From a virus: a stretch of 53,792 bases of DNA. The position numbers were made by a program, and so were the translations under genes. The notes under the pieces are model-generated. The model was not told the origin of the DNA. It ran no database searches and was given only the letters and a program-made list of their open reading frames with translations. Each line of letters opens with the position of its first letter. Within the stretch, counting starts at the first letter, position 1. The stretch is from the IMG/VR virus record IMGVR_UViG_3300025300_000015, positions 1 through 53,792 of that record; one strand, 5' to 3'. This document shows, in pieces, positions 38,143 to 46,593 of this stretch.

Positions 38143-38936
38143 TATGAAGGGTTACTCGACTGCTCAGTAGGTTCATTCCAACTTTTAGCCTCATACTGGA
38201 GTATCTTGTAGAATCTCGGAACCACTTTCCCAGTGTATTTGTCTTCCCTTTCCGTTCTCACTATCTTCCAAAACCCGTCCGGTCGGTAATGGTACTGATA
38301 CCAGCCATGGTAAGTCACGTCGCCATCTTCGTCCATGTCCATTGTCATATGGAAGCCAGCGTATCTCAACGTGAATTTAGCTAATGCGATTTCTACCCCT
38401 GTCGTAGTTTTTAGTATCCCTTCCTTCTCGTTTATCGTGTTCAAATTTCTTATATGGTCTTGAGACAGAGGTGTGCGGGAAAGGCTAAACGGAACGTCAA
38501 GCTGGACGCCCATAAAATTCTTTTCATACCCCGCGTTAGTGTGCTTGACATCAGGCATAATGTGGGTCTCTTGGGCCTGGTCGTCAGGAATTTTGAGATC
38601 GTACCACCTCGCCGTCAGACCAATCGAATTGATCTTCATGATGGTCTGCGAAGCGGCTGGGTTATTAGGAGACGAAGAGCCTGATCTGATTCCGTAGTTC
38701 TCGGTGACAATGGCCTGCCCGCCGTCAAGTTTCTTGACAGTCCGAGACATTATGGGAAGAGATGTTCCGGGAAACGTAATGTCGCCCAGTTGTGCCAATG
38801 CCTTCAACTCGGCAGCCGAATCCGCACCGCTGTCTATGAAGTGGGTTCGTGTTGCCCGCGTCTGTTTCCTCTTGGCAAAGTTCTGGGTATACGATGACCC
38901 GCTGCCTATGTTATTGATATCGGTCTTTTTTGCCAT
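38142..38936 (-). CDS. Structural protein of the tail region, unknown
   Basis: 264-aa protein, basic N-terminus (YTQNFAKRKQTRATRTHF), then beta-rich. There is no signal peptide or catalytic motif. It overlaps the next gene by the TAATG arrangement and the previous one by 1 bp, so it belongs to one translationally coupled chain. It may be an adhesin or tail component; the sequence gives no more. Confidence 0.55.
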   Translation of the reverse strand: MAKKTDINNIGSGSSYTQNFAKRKQTRATRTHFIDSGADSAAELKALAQLGDITFPGTSLPIMSRTVKKLDGGQAIVTENYGIRSGSSSPNNPAASQTIMKINSIGLTARWYDLKIPDDQAQETHIMPDVKHTNAGYEKNFMGVQLDVPFSLSRTPLSQDHIRNLNTINEKEGILKTTTGVEIALAKFTLRYAGFHMTMDMDEDGDVTYHGWYQYHYRPDGFWKIVRTEREDKYTGKVVPRFYKILQYEAKSWNEPTEQSSNPS

Positions 38937-39169
38937 CAGAAAGCTACCGTAATTCCACCCGAGTTAAGGGAATCTATATTCGCGTCGATAGTCTGTAAAA
39001 ACTGCCGTATCAACCGCAGTTCCTCCAAAATTTCCATGTCCTTGTTGCCTGCTTCGACCCCGGTGTTTGGCGATCCTCCGAATACTGACGACCCTGTCGT
39101 CTCCATGCCGAAGAGCGGAAGCCCGCCTCCGCCAAGATTTGGTACTGATGGTTGTCCTAAGATTCCCAC
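38936..39169 (-). CDS. Small Gly-rich protein with coiled-coil end
   Basis: 77-aa protein: Gly/Pro-rich first 35 residues, then a helix of heptad type (EILEELRLIRQFLQTIDANI). It begins at GTG 39169 with an AGGGG ribosome site. Small Gly-rich plus coiled-coil proteins in this position are often trimerising pieces of tail fibres. Function not proven. Confidence 0.55.
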   Translation of the reverse strand: MGILGQPSVPNLGGGGLPLFGMETTGSSVFGGSPNTGVEAGNKDMEILEELRLIRQFLQTIDANIDSLNSGGITVAF

Positions 39170-39184
39170 GTCTGTTACCCCCTA

Positions 39185-40003
39185 TCAATCAAATCTGAAT
39201 CTGGCCTGGAATTTAACTTCCCCGCCTGCCGCCGCGTTGGACATAATCGTGCAGTCGTAAAGTAGGGCTGGCTGGGCAATATTAGCGGTGGCCCCTATAT
39301 CAAGGGTCAGTGTATTTCTAGGCGGCTCCCCGCCCAGTGTGTCCACGCCGGAAGGGAAGAGCCATATGTAGTAGTTGCCCGGATCAGGAGTCCAGCTAGA
39401 CGCCGCCCCATCAGTCTTAAAGGCAAAGGACATCTCTATCGGGCCACCCTCGCCGAACCTAGCCGACAGCTTTTTCTCTTCGATCACGACCGCTGTGGCC
39501 AAGGTTCCGAAGTTGTCTATCACGAAGGTGGCAGTCGTGCTTATGGGATGGTTTGAGCTATAGGTCATGTCGCTGTCAAACTGTCCTCCAGCCGCAGCGG
39601 TTGCATTCCCGGACACGCTTCCGGTGACTGACGGCACGGCGTGCAACCACTGTTTCTTCTTGTCGCCTGACCCGGTCACGTCTTTAAGAGGACCCCAAGA
39701 TTTCCTCAAGGTCCACGCTTGAGGGTTGATGGCAATCTCGGTATCTGAGGTCGATAGGGAGTTATCTTGGGATAAGGACGAGACTCCGGTAGAATCTATC
39801 ATCACCGTTCCTTCGGCATAAATTTCACCAGTGGTCAACCCCTGAATCCAATTTTTCTGAGCGTCAGACCTCCCGTCCTGTGATCCAGTAACGTCATGCG
39901 TGGCCGACTGCTCCACAAGTGCCGCACGCTGTATCGACAAGTTCACGCTTGCGCCTACGTTGAACGATCCGGACTGAGCGATGGGGAATGTAGTAGAAGC
40001 CAC
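39185..40003 (-). CDS. Beta-rich structural protein (tail or decoration)
   Basis: 272-aa protein rich in Ser, Thr, Gly and Ala, with beta-strand patterning across its length (SFNVGASVNLSIQRAALVEQ; TATFVIDNFGTLATAVVIEE). It follows two head-tail connector candidates, the place of a tail tube, nozzle or major tail component in many phages. The start is GTG 40003 with AAAGGG upstream. Family not recognised. Confidence 0.6.
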   Translation of the reverse strand: MASTTFPIAQSGSFNVGASVNLSIQRAALVEQSATHDVTGSQDGRSDAQKNWIQGLTTGEIYAEGTVMIDSTGVSSLSQDNSLSTSDTEIAINPQAWTLRKSWGPLKDVTGSGDKKKQWLHAVPSVTGSVSGNATAAAGGQFDSDMTYSSNHPISTTATFVIDNFGTLATAVVIEEKKLSARFGEGGPIEMSFAFKTDGAASSWTPDPGNYYIWLFPSGVDTLGGEPPRNTLTLDIGATANIAQPALLYDCTIMSNAAAGGEVKFQARFRFD

Positions 40004-40008
40004 TTGCG

Positions 40009-40659
40009 TTAGCCCTTTGATGCCATCGGCAATTCCATTGCCGGTAATGTGTTGTAGGCATAGTACCTTCTTCCACGCTCGATCTCCTGCTCAAATTTCT
40101 CCATGGCAGCAGGAGCGTCCGGATGCCCCGGCGCGCCATAGAGTAGAAACGCCCTCACCCCCCATCGGACTACATTGCCCACGAACTCCTCGTTTATCCT
40201 CAATGTCACGCTATCTGGAGAAGATGTACCAAGAGTCCATGCCTGCTCACCGACCCAATGCGTTATCGAGATGTTGTACTGCTGGTCCGCCTGCTTGTCG
40301 AACTTAGCCAAGTTGTCCCTCTCAAAGGCGATCATGACCGGCTTGCCCACCGGGGTCTCCCCCTGAAACCTCCTTCGCACAGTCTCGTATGGGACCAGTT
40401 TCATCGGAGAACCGGATATCTCAGCCCGGATGAATCTTGGAATGGTGAAGTCGCCGATGGAGGAGACTGGATTCAGCGTGCTGTCAGTAGATGCCAAGGC
40501 GCATACGGTCGTGAGAGTGTAGGCTCGCGTTTCCTTCAAGAACCGGTCGCAAGCATCCCTTATGGCCCTGTCGATCTTGGCAAGGCTGAACTGGGTGGTC
40601 GTTATGTGAAGAGCCGATTGGGTTGCGGTCAACCGGGCTTCAGTCAAAGTCATAGCCAT
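40009..40659 (-). CDS. Head-tail connector-like protein
   Basis: 216-aa protein starting with a helical segment (ARLTATQSALHITTTQFSLA), followed by KIDRAIRDACDRFLKETRAY. The rest alternates beta and helix and ends in a helical EKFEQEIERGRRYYAYNTLP. The N-terminal helical bundle resembles adaptor proteins that bind the portal ring. It is coupled by TAATG to the preceding connector-like gene. Call based on order and helical pattern. Confidence 0.55.
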   Translation of the reverse strand: MAMTLTEARLTATQSALHITTTQFSLAKIDRAIRDACDRFLKETRAYTLTTVCALASTDSTLNPVSSIGDFTIPRFIRAEISGSPMKLVPYETVRRRFQGETPVGKPVMIAFERDNLAKFDKQADQQYNISITHWVGEQAWTLGTSSPDSVTLRINEEFVGNVVRWGVRAFLLYGAPGHPDAPAAMEKFEQEIERGRRYYAYNTLPAMELPMASKG

Positions 40660-41381
40660 TACGAGACTCCCGCATGGGACCAGTTGTAGTTCGTGCTTCC
40701 CGTGGGCTTGCCGACCTGAAGTATGCCGCCACGGGACTGACCCATTATTCTCTGCTGTCCGGAATCCGCCCTCTTCATCGACTGTATCTCGGGAGATGTG
40801 ACAAGCCTGTCAACATGCCCGTGATCATTGGTCCGGTAGTAGGCCCCAAAGGCTCGCACGCACTGGATCAGGGCCATCTCTGCCCACGGCGGCACATTCG
40901 CCACAGCAGACCCCATGGTCATGGTCACCCAACCGGCGATATAGGCAAAGCGTATAGCCCCCTCCTGATCCGTGGCCGGAGTCGGATTAATCTCCAGACG
41001 TGGAAGACCAAGCGGGGACACGGTGTCCGATTGGCTGGGGTAGGCCAAGGCGACGTGATACATGGACGGCGTAGAAACAGCCGAACGCCCCAATAAATCC
41101 AGTTCCTGAAGCGTACTCAGAGCTACATCAAATGTCAGTGCGCCCTCCCTAGTCACGCCCAAGATCGTGCCATTGCCAAAGTCCGGAGGCATTCTCACCC
41201 AAGACTGACCCGCGACGAAGTCCAAGAGAACCGATGGCCTAGCCAGCCATCTCCATGGATGCAGTCCAGCTAGGAACTGACCAGCCTGATTAACGATCTG
41301 GTTCTCGTCCAGCCGCCCGTCGTGTTCCTCTCCAATAACAATATTGAGTTGGTCAACGAGTTGCGCGTATGTGATGGCCAT
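40659..41381 (-). CDS. Head-tail adaptor-like protein
   Basis: 240-aa protein. The N-terminus (TYAQLVDQLNIVIGEEHDGR, then LDENQIVNQAGQFL and an HPWRWL turn) is characteristic of podovirus-type adaptor or gp6-like proteins that begin with two or three helices and a W-rich turn. A beta part with PPDFGNGTILGV follows, then a helical segment ending in a disordered Gly/Ser tail. ATG 41381 has AGCGAGGAC upstream. The adaptor call is inference from pattern and position. Confidence 0.6.
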   Translation of the reverse strand: MAITYAQLVDQLNIVIGEEHDGRLDENQIVNQAGQFLAGLHPWRWLARPSVLLDFVAGQSWVRMPPDFGNGTILGVTREGALTFDVALSTLQELDLLGRSAVSTPSMYHVALAYPSQSDTVSPLGLPRLEINPTPATDQEGAIRFAYIAGWVTMTMGSAVANVPPWAEMALIQCVRAFGAYYRTNDHGHVDRLVTSPEIQSMKRADSGQQRIMGQSRGGILQVGKPTGSTNYNWSHAGVS

Positions 41382-41421
41382 GTCAATAGTCCTCGCTGGA
41401 TTCTATCACTTGGTAGCAAGC

Positions 41422-41670
41422 TCATCCAGTAGCCGTGGCGTCCAGCCTGGCCTCAAGCCTTGACACTCTGTCCGCCAAAGCGTGATGATCGGTTGTCATC
41501 GAGTGGCAAACGCCCTGCAACGACTCGATGGCTTTCCCGAGTTGTTCTATTTTTGAGGACAGCACGGCAGTCGTAGTCTTGATTGACCCCACTACCCACA
41601 CCCCGCCAATAGCAATAGTCACGAGCGTGATAATCAACTGCACCCATTGCGAGACGCTGAAGCTGTCCAT
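41422..41670 (-). CDS. Membrane-anchored coiled-coil protein
   Basis: 82-aa protein: one transmembrane helix at about 7-28 (QWVQLIITLVTIAIGGVWVV), then a coiled coil (VLSSKIEQLGKAIESLQGV) and a second heptad stretch. This resembles the layout of haemolysin XhlA-like or lysis-accessory proteins, with the order reversed, or of an inner-membrane spanin. ATG 41670 follows AAGGAAGATAGAC. It could be a lysis-timing protein placed in the late operon. Confidence 0.55.
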   Translation of the reverse strand: MDSFSVSQWVQLIITLVTIAIGGVWVVGSIKTTTAVLSSKIEQLGKAIESLQGVCHSMTTDHHALADRVSRLEARLDATATG

Positions 41671-41703
41671 GTCTATCTTCCTTGAATAATAATAGCTACT
41701 GTT

Positions 41704-42450
41704 TCACAATACCCCTCGTCTCGGAGTGTTATCGCGGCGATAGGCCGCGTAAAGACCATGAATCTCGGCAGCGGTAAGGACCTTACCGAACACTGCAACT
41801 TCCGATATGTGGCCAGAGAAGAACGCGGTGGTATTATTCTCCGATCCTATAAACATGCTGGTGGACGCATCATTTGATCTTGATCCAACACCATTAACGG
41901 CGTTCTCCATGGCAACAGCAACGCCATTAAAGTACACCAATGCGTTTGCAGCAGTAGTTGACCCGTCCCATGTGCATGTAACCATCGTCCACACACTCTG
42001 GGTCGAACTGGTGGACAAGGGCAAAGATACGGCAGAGTCATTCCTCAGATTGGTGCTGCCGTGATCAACGAATATGCGAATTTTGCCGGTGCTGGTGAGA
42101 ACCACTATCTTGACCAAGGCTCCCTTTGTGAGAAGACGAGTAGCTACAGCAGTTGGCTTTGCCCAGAAGTTGTAGGAGAAGGTCGTCAGGTTGTCGATAT
42201 TGGTTGCCGATCCCAAGGACACAGTGTCATTGCTGGCATCGAACAACACTCCCGAAGTTGACGGGCGAATCCTTCCTATGCCCTCGTTCGCATTTGTTAT
42301 AGGCCCTCCGGTATAGGTTGCGTTTACGGGGGTCGCGCCTGCGGCTGAAGGCATTGACCTGTCAATAGCGACAGTCTCCCCGGAAGGCTCGTCCATGGGG
42401 TAATACCGAAGAGGAATAAGATTGCCGAGTTTGCCTCGTATATTTTGCAT
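41704..42450 (-). CDS. LamG/concanavalin-like lectin domain protein
   Basis: 248-aa protein containing a LamG-like jelly roll at about residues 55-235. Markers are YYPMDEPSG near the start, NLTTFSYNFWAKP, VWTMVTCTWDGSTTAANALV, YFNGV, SMFIGSENN and the ending SEVAVFGKVLTAAEIHGLYA. Such domains in phages bind carbohydrate on capsids or tail fibres. ATG 42450 overlaps the previous stop (ATGA); an ORF start 21 bp upstream lacks a ribosome site. It probably contributes to host-surface or mucus binding. Confidence 0.8.
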   Translation of the reverse strand: MQNIRGKLGNLIPLRYYPMDEPSGETVAIDRSMPSAAGATPVNATYTGGPITNANEGIGRIRPSTSGVLFDASNDTVSLGSATNIDNLTTFSYNFWAKPTAVATRLLTKGALVKIVVLTSTGKIRIFVDHGSTNLRNDSAVSLPLSTSSTQSVWTMVTCTWDGSTTAANALVYFNGVAVAMENAVNGVGSRSNDASTSMFIGSENNTTAFFSGHISEVAVFGKVLTAAEIHGLYAAYRRDNTPRRGVL

Positions 42451-42692
42451 CAGTCGTCTGGAACCTCCCACTTGCTTGGTTCCGCCTTCATGATTGCTAT
42501 CGACTCGCTCAGTGGTTTAAGTTTGCCTTCTAGTTCACTCGGAACAGTCTGTGGTTGCCCGCCCACAAACGGCTCAAACTCAACAATAGCAGTCTGGTTA
42601 TCCAGAGATATCCGCAGATTTTCGCCTCCATGCGCATCAAGTTCATCCAAGCCGGATTGATTGGGCATGAATGCGTACAGGTATCTGGACAT
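42450..42692 (-). CDS. Small structural protein, unknown
   Basis: 80-aa acidic protein starting MSRYLYAFMPNQSGLDELDA. ATG 42692 overlaps the preceding stop (TAATG), and its own stop overlaps the LamG gene. The sequence has a short beta part (NLRISLDNQTAIVEFEPFVG) and a helical end. Coupled position suggests a partner of the neighbouring surface proteins. No family recognised. Confidence 0.6.
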   Translation of the reverse strand: MSRYLYAFMPNQSGLDELDAHGGENLRISLDNQTAIVEFEPFVGGQPQTVPSELEGKLKPLSESIAIMKAEPSKWEVPDD

Positions 42693-43243
42693 TACAAGTT
42701 TCTCCAGGCGACGTTGCATCCAGTACCGGCGGTTGAGCCTGCATCCATGTCGAACCACACGTCCAACTTCTCGAATCCCTTATTGCGGATAATCAAGGCC
42801 GCGTTTCCATTATCTGCTGGCGAAATTATCTCGTAATCCGATGTGCCGATATTGGTGGTGTCAAGAACGATAGTGTCGCACCAGAATTCACTGTCTGTTA
42901 CGATACCGCCAGAGAGGCCATTTCGAGACCCCATCGTGGCCGCAACTCTTATCAGAAACGTAGCCGTCCATTGGTGCGTACTGCTGGTCAAAGAGACAAA
43001 CCTAGACCAGCCGTACACATAAGCATGGAAATCATCGTTCGCGGTGTCCGTCCCGAAAAAGTGCATCAGAGTGTCTTGATCTGATGTGGGAATGACCACA
43101 TGATTTGCGGTTGGGGTCCCTGAATCAGTGGTTGACGGTTCCGTAGTCGTATCGGCTGGGAACGATACGGCTGTATCGGTAGAGTTATTGGTCAGGCCCC
43201 GCCTTAGAATGTTTCTCTGGGTGTAGAGAGAACTGCTTGACAT
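42692..43243 (-). CDS. Beta-rich surface protein
   Basis: 183-aa protein. A Thr/Ser-rich N-terminal 50 residues precede a probable jelly-roll beta domain (DDFHAYVYGWSRFVSLTSST, TATFLIRVAATMGSRNG, WFDMDAGSTAGTGC). ATG 43243 follows AAGGAGTCTTCC. It is the first of a coupled trio with the 80-aa and LamG genes, so the three may form one surface appendage. Confidence 0.6.
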   Translation of the reverse strand: MSSSSLYTQRNILRRGLTNNSTDTAVSFPADTTTEPSTTDSGTPTANHVVIPTSDQDTLMHFFGTDTANDDFHAYVYGWSRFVSLTSSTHQWTATFLIRVAATMGSRNGLSGGIVTDSEFWCDTIVLDTTNIGTSDYEIISPADNGNAALIIRNKGFEKLDVWFDMDAGSTAGTGCNVAWRNL

Positions 43244-43296
43244 GGAAGACTCCTTTCTTCGTTAGTCGGTCTTGAAGTCCGTGTTGTGATGACGGT

Positions 43297-43758
43297 TCAG
43301 GTAAACAGCATCAGCGTGACATCCGCATCTCCTTGACCATTGGCTACGTTTCTCTGCACGACGATACGGTCAAGCAGGGTGGTCGTAGTCTGGACGGTAG
43401 TTGAGACGATAGCCGACGTATTCGCCACGAAATCGTCACTGGAAAATATAAACGGCACGTTAGCGGTAATGCCGATAGCGGCGTAGTCGGGAGTGGTTGC
43501 GGTTGATCGGAACTCAGCGAGAACTGCCTGATCGGACAAGATTATTCCCACGTCAAAATTAGATACCCCGGAATCTCCGGCGGTCCACATAGTCACGGCG
43601 GTGTAATTGTCGGCCACGATAGCTCTAGCGGAAAAATGCTCATCGTCCGTTGCCTTGATAGTCCTTGGCGCAGCCGTGGACAGGTCACCGATTTGCACAA
43701 CTTGGCCGTTGGGAAATACAGCTTCGACGGAACTCCATATATTTACGTTGGTTGACAT
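43297..43758 (-). CDS. Beta-rich structural protein
   Basis: 153-aa protein of beta-sandwich type, very low in Lys and Cys (VEAVFPNGQVVQIGDLSTAA; SVAR-like strands; TTTLLDRIVVQRNVANGQGD). ATG 43758 follows GGAGGACCGCC and overlaps the end of the MptE-like gene by 16 bp. It is probably a minor capsid or fibre protein. No known family. Confidence 0.6.
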   Translation of the reverse strand: MSTNVNIWSSVEAVFPNGQVVQIGDLSTAAPRTIKATDDEHFSARAIVADNYTAVTMWTAGDSGVSNFDVGIILSDQAVLAEFRSTATTPDYAAIGITANVPFIFSSDDFVANTSAIVSTTVQTTTTLLDRIVVQRNVANGQGDADVTLMLFT

Positions 43759-44513
43759 TGGCGGTCCTCCGTGACCTTTTTAGACATCATAGCATCCTTT
43801 TGCTCTTGGGAAACAGCAAAATGATCTGCATGACTTGATACGACTGCCGTGGCCATTCGCCTGAAGTGTTCTCGCATCGCAGGTGTATCCGCCTGTTCTG
43901 GTGTCATGAAGCTGATTGGGAACGCCAAGCAGGCCCGGTACGCTGCGGCCAATACTTGATTCGCCAGGGTCTCGTTCTGCTGATAGGCATAGCCGTAGAA
44001 GGGCGGCGACCACGGGAACGGCTTGGTAAGTTGAGTGTCTCCAAGAATATCCACACGCCTTCTAAGTCCCATGGCGACCCCAAGCCAGAACTCCATGCAC
44101 GCCTTGTGCTGGAAGTATTCAATACTGTCGTGTAGATGGTACATGCCACACAGCACGATATGCTCAAGGCCCTCCGTGAGGGCATGGGCCAGCATGTACG
44201 CCCCGGTACACTGGAAATACTGGATATTAGTATTGAATGCCGAGACGACCTCATTCAGGGGAAACGCTTCTGATCTCGGAACTTCAGGCCATGGCTCTCG
44301 GCAAATAACCCGCACGTCTTCGGGCAGGTCGTTAAGTCCATCTATAAATTCTTGGTCGAACTGGTGAATGTTGTCGAAGAAGTAGACTCTGGTCACGCCC
44401 GGCTGCCTCATGAAAGCCCGGTTGATGCACCATATTTCGATGTCGCCAGCATCGTCCTCGTTATAAGCCTCGATCATTCCGACCAGAACGACTTTTTTAG
44501 ACTTGCATGGCAT
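43743..44513 (-). CDS. MptE/DUF115-like protein (glycan or pterin-type transferase fold)
   Basis: 256-aa protein. It opens KSKKVVLVGMIEAYNEDDAG, a Rossmann-like strand-loop, followed by EIWCINRAFM. It later has LEHIVLCGMYHLHDSIEY, FQHKACMEFWLGVAMG and a final PFYGYAYQQN. This order (lvG...eiWg.N, then GvDm...eY..q....E..lG.A, then YGY) is that of MptE/DUF115-like phage proteins, related to pterin pyrophosphokinases and motility-linked glycosyltransferases. ATG 44513 preferred over a TTG at 44546. Adjacent to a cytidylyltransferase, so both may act on nucleotide sugars; activity unproven. Confidence 0.65.
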   Translation of the reverse strand: MPCKSKKVVLVGMIEAYNEDDAGDIEIWCINRAFMRQPGVTRVYFFDNIHQFDQEFIDGLNDLPEDVRVICREPWPEVPRSEAFPLNEVVSAFNTNIQYFQCTGAYMLAHALTEGLEHIVLCGMYHLHDSIEYFQHKACMEFWLGVAMGLRRRVDILGDTQLTKPFPWSPPFYGYAYQQNETLANQVLAAAYRACLAFPISFMTPEQADTPAMREHFRRMATAVVSSHADHFAVSQEQKDAMMSKKVTEDRQCQPT

Positions 44514-45189
44514 ATCGGGATTCCCATAGGCCCTTGGCCAGTGCAAAAGAATTAGAGTCGTGAATCTCCATCACATCACCCTTCTGGCTTACAACCGGCA
44601 CGAACGAGTTGGCCACGCCACCAGAGACCCGCTCGGCCAGCGGGCCTCCGTCCACGATATACCTGTCCGGCATCTCTTCAGACCGTATCGGCATGTCGTC
44701 TTCATCGTACCTCGCGACCCCATCTTTATCTATATAACAGGCATAGAATGGGTGTTCTTGGTCCGCCTTGAACATGGTCCTGGCCCTTGCCGCCCCGCCC
44801 TCCATGGCCATGATAGTCTCGTCGATCAGCTTGGGCTTCATGATCAGGCAACATCCCATCAGGCGTACAGACACGAAGTCTTCAACTTGACCGTTACGCG
44901 ACCTCCACTGCAAAGAATTCCACTCCACGATCTTCTCGTTCTGACCATCAAGATCGTCTTCCTCCTGACACAAGCGGTCATCCCGGTCGTAGAATTCCAC
45001 GCCAGCCTCTACCGCTATCTGCTGGATGTCCGGGCAATTAGTGGACACGACGACATCCGCAGCCAGAGAACTCCCCTTGGCAGCGTCCATAACGTGACGG
45101 ATGACGGGATATCCGTCTATCAGAAGCAGGTGCTTCTTCGGGAGCCTCGTGGACCCGGCCCTAGCCTCGATGAATATCACGCTGGTCAA
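44497..45189 (-). CDS. Cytidylyltransferase (SpsF/NeuA/KdsB-type)
   Basis: 230-aa nucleotidyltransferase. The N-terminal IFIEARAGSTRLPKKHLLLI contains the RxGSxRLPxK nucleotide-binding loop of CMP-sugar synthetases (PF02348). An AADVVVSTNCPDIQQIA segment and an Asp-rich DDRLCQEEDDLDG loop follow. These enzymes activate sialic acid, KDO or related acids as CMP-sugars. Its position inside the structural block suggests it helps decorate the virion or modify host surface glycans. The protein is slightly short for NeuA but right for SpsF-type enzymes. Overlaps the MptE-like gene. The sugar cannot be named. Confidence 0.8.
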   Translation of the reverse strand: MTSVIFIEARAGSTRLPKKHLLLIDGYPVIRHVMDAAKGSSLAADVVVSTNCPDIQQIAVEAGVEFYDRDDRLCQEEDDLDGQNEKIVEWNSLQWRSRNGQVEDFVSVRLMGCCLIMKPKLIDETIMAMEGGAARARTMFKADQEHPFYACYIDKDGVARYDEDDMPIRSEEMPDRYIVDGGPLAERVSGGVANSFVPVVSQKGDVMEIHDSNSFALAKGLWESRYAMQV

Positions 45190-45258
45190 TTATCATTCAC
45201 CATTCCAATTACGCGGACGTAGCGGCGGTCACTGTGCCGGTGGCATAGGTCACTCCCG

Positions 45259-45292
45259 AAAAGTACGGGGGCCACCGTATGCAGCCCCCGTA
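45259..45292 (-). terminator. Intrinsic terminator after the THTG-repeat gene
   Basis: On the minus strand a 9-bp stem, TACGGGGGC (45292-45284) with GCCCCCGTA (45272-45264), has an 11-nt loop and is followed by C then TTTT (45262-45259). It lies directly after the 45302-45838 gene and before the cytidylyltransferase, so transcription into the downstream genes is probably reduced here. Confidence 0.8.
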
Positions 45293-45301
45293 ACAGCGTC
45301 T

Positions 45302-45838
45302 TTAAGCAACGCGGTAGACGATAAACGTATTCGCCGCAGATCGCCGGTAGAAGAACATGCCGGTCGCAACGTTACCGTCCGCATCCTGAGCATCAACAAC
45401 CGGGTCTCCAACGACGGTCACGCCAGAGCCAGCGGTTAAGGTGATGTCACGGCCCGCCCCAGTTGCCAGATTTAAGATGCTCTGAAAGAAACCGTCACCA
45501 TTAGCAACAGTTCCGGGCAAAGCAGCTTCAATCTGCGTACCCGTTCGCGTAGTAAACGCTGCCGCAGAGGTAGGAGTAGCCTCGATAATGCGGGCGATCT
45601 GCTCGGCAGCACTAAACGTCGCACTATCATCAAGACCAGTCTCAGCAGCAGCGATAGAATACATCTGCGGTACCTGCGCCGAGTCCATGTGCTGAAACGT
45701 CTCGCGTCCGGTGTGCGTTTCCGCTCCCGTATGCGTTTCCGCGCCAGTGTGGGTCTCCACACCAGTGTGCGTGTGTGCTACAGTGCTTTTGATAATTTCA
45801 GAACCGACAAGTCGTTTTGTTTCAGTTCTATTAGGCAT
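45302..45838 (-). CDS. Structural protein with THTGxE repeats
   Basis: 178-aa protein. Residues about 18-50 contain a hexapeptide repeat, THTG(V/A)E, four times in tandem (HTHTGVETHTGAETHTGAET). The rest is Ala/Thr-rich with beta patterning, ending GMFFYRRSAANTFIVYRVA, a beta C-terminus common in phage structural proteins. The His at fixed spacing could bind metal ions, as in fibre shafts with HxH sites. ATG 45838 follows AAAGGTCCAAGTT; an upstream start lacks support. Flanked by terminators on both sides, so it is probably highly expressed. Confidence 0.65.
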   Translation of the reverse strand: MPNRTETKRLVGSEIIKSTVAHTHTGVETHTGAETHTGAETHTGRETFQHMDSAQVPQMYSIAAAETGLDDSATFSAAEQIARIIEATPTSAAAFTTRTGTQIEAALPGTVANGDGFFQSILNLATGAGRDITLTAGSGVTVVGDPVVDAQDADGNVATGMFFYRRSAANTFIVYRVA

Positions 45839-46014
45839 AACTTGGACCTTTCGCGGGGTGATTTCTAAGCAGCAGTTCCCGACCCCATCGCGGGTGCTGC
45901 CATGACCACATGTACAAGCGGCCATAGTCTGATAAAACCACCACTCGCCACGCAGCGGGTGGTGGCTGACGCAGGTGAATATAGACGCACAAATAATCCT
46001 GCGGACAAAGTAGT
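45839..46014 (-). other. Gap between decoration and THTG-repeat genes
   Basis: 176 bp holding the terminator at 45934-45965 and, downstream of it on the minus strand, space for a secondary promoter before the gene at 45838. No clear promoter boxes were found. A short GCGGG/CCCGC inverted repeat lies near 45885-45895. Confidence 0.35.
45934..45965 (-). terminator. Intrinsic terminator after the decoration-protein gene
   Basis: On the minus strand, CCACCAC (45965-45959) pairs with GTGGTGG (45944-45938), followed by TTTT (45937-45934). It is about 50 bp after the decoration-protein stop. Confidence 0.75.
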
Positions 46015-46497
46015 TTATCCTGAAGCCGAACCGGAGGAGTTAAACGCCCATCCGTCGAACAGGACCTTTATCACGGTTGCCGACCCACCTGTGGTCCCGG
46101 CCTCCAACGCAAATCCGATCCCAGCATTCCCGTCCGTTCGCTTTGTGGCTATAGCGGAAGCCTGGGGCATAATACTGTCTGTAATAGCCACCGCAGTAGA
46201 GGGGGCGACCAAGCATCCGTGGATGCCGCGAATCAGGAATTTGCCCTGCTTGTCATTGGCCGTTGCCTCCATGGCCAAGCAGAATAGCCAGCCTTCCAGA
46301 TGGGCCGTGACGGGTTCGATGACGTTGGCGAAGGGATCGTTCGCGGTGGTCGTGTAAGCGTCCACGTCGCCGTCCGTGCCGCCAAGATCGAAGGCGCACA
46401 CGTCACCGATGTCCAGTGTGGCTCCAGTTCTGTTCGTGGCGAAAGTGGTAATCGTCTGAGCTTCCACCCACGAACCCGGTACAGTAAAAAGAGGCAT
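46015..46497 (-). CDS. Capsid decoration/cement protein (probable)
   Basis: 160-aa protein immediately after the major capsid gene. ATG 46497 follows TAAGGAGATCACAG; an ORF start at 46584 has no ribosome site. All beta: MPLFTVPGSWVEAQTITTFA, TLDIGDVCAFDLGGTDGDVD, then FLIRGIHGCLVAPSTAVAIT, and GFALEAGTTGGSATVIKVLF near the end. The GIGFALEA block and length are like small capsid cement proteins of the DUF2190 sort. Terminators before and after it suggest expression matched to the capsid protein. Confidence 0.65.
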   Translation of the reverse strand: MPLFTVPGSWVEAQTITTFATNRTGATLDIGDVCAFDLGGTDGDVDAYTTTANDPFANVIEPVTAHLEGWLFCLAMEATANDKQGKFLIRGIHGCLVAPSTAVAITDSIMPQASAIATKRTDGNAGIGFALEAGTTGGSATVIKVLFDGWAFNSSGSASG

Positions 46498-46593
46498 CTG
46501 TGATCTCCTTATGCTGCCCCTGCCTGCTCCGGAGCAGTCCCCGGCCAGTAAGGCTGCAACACTCAGGTTGTTGCGGACATCCATGCCCGCGTG

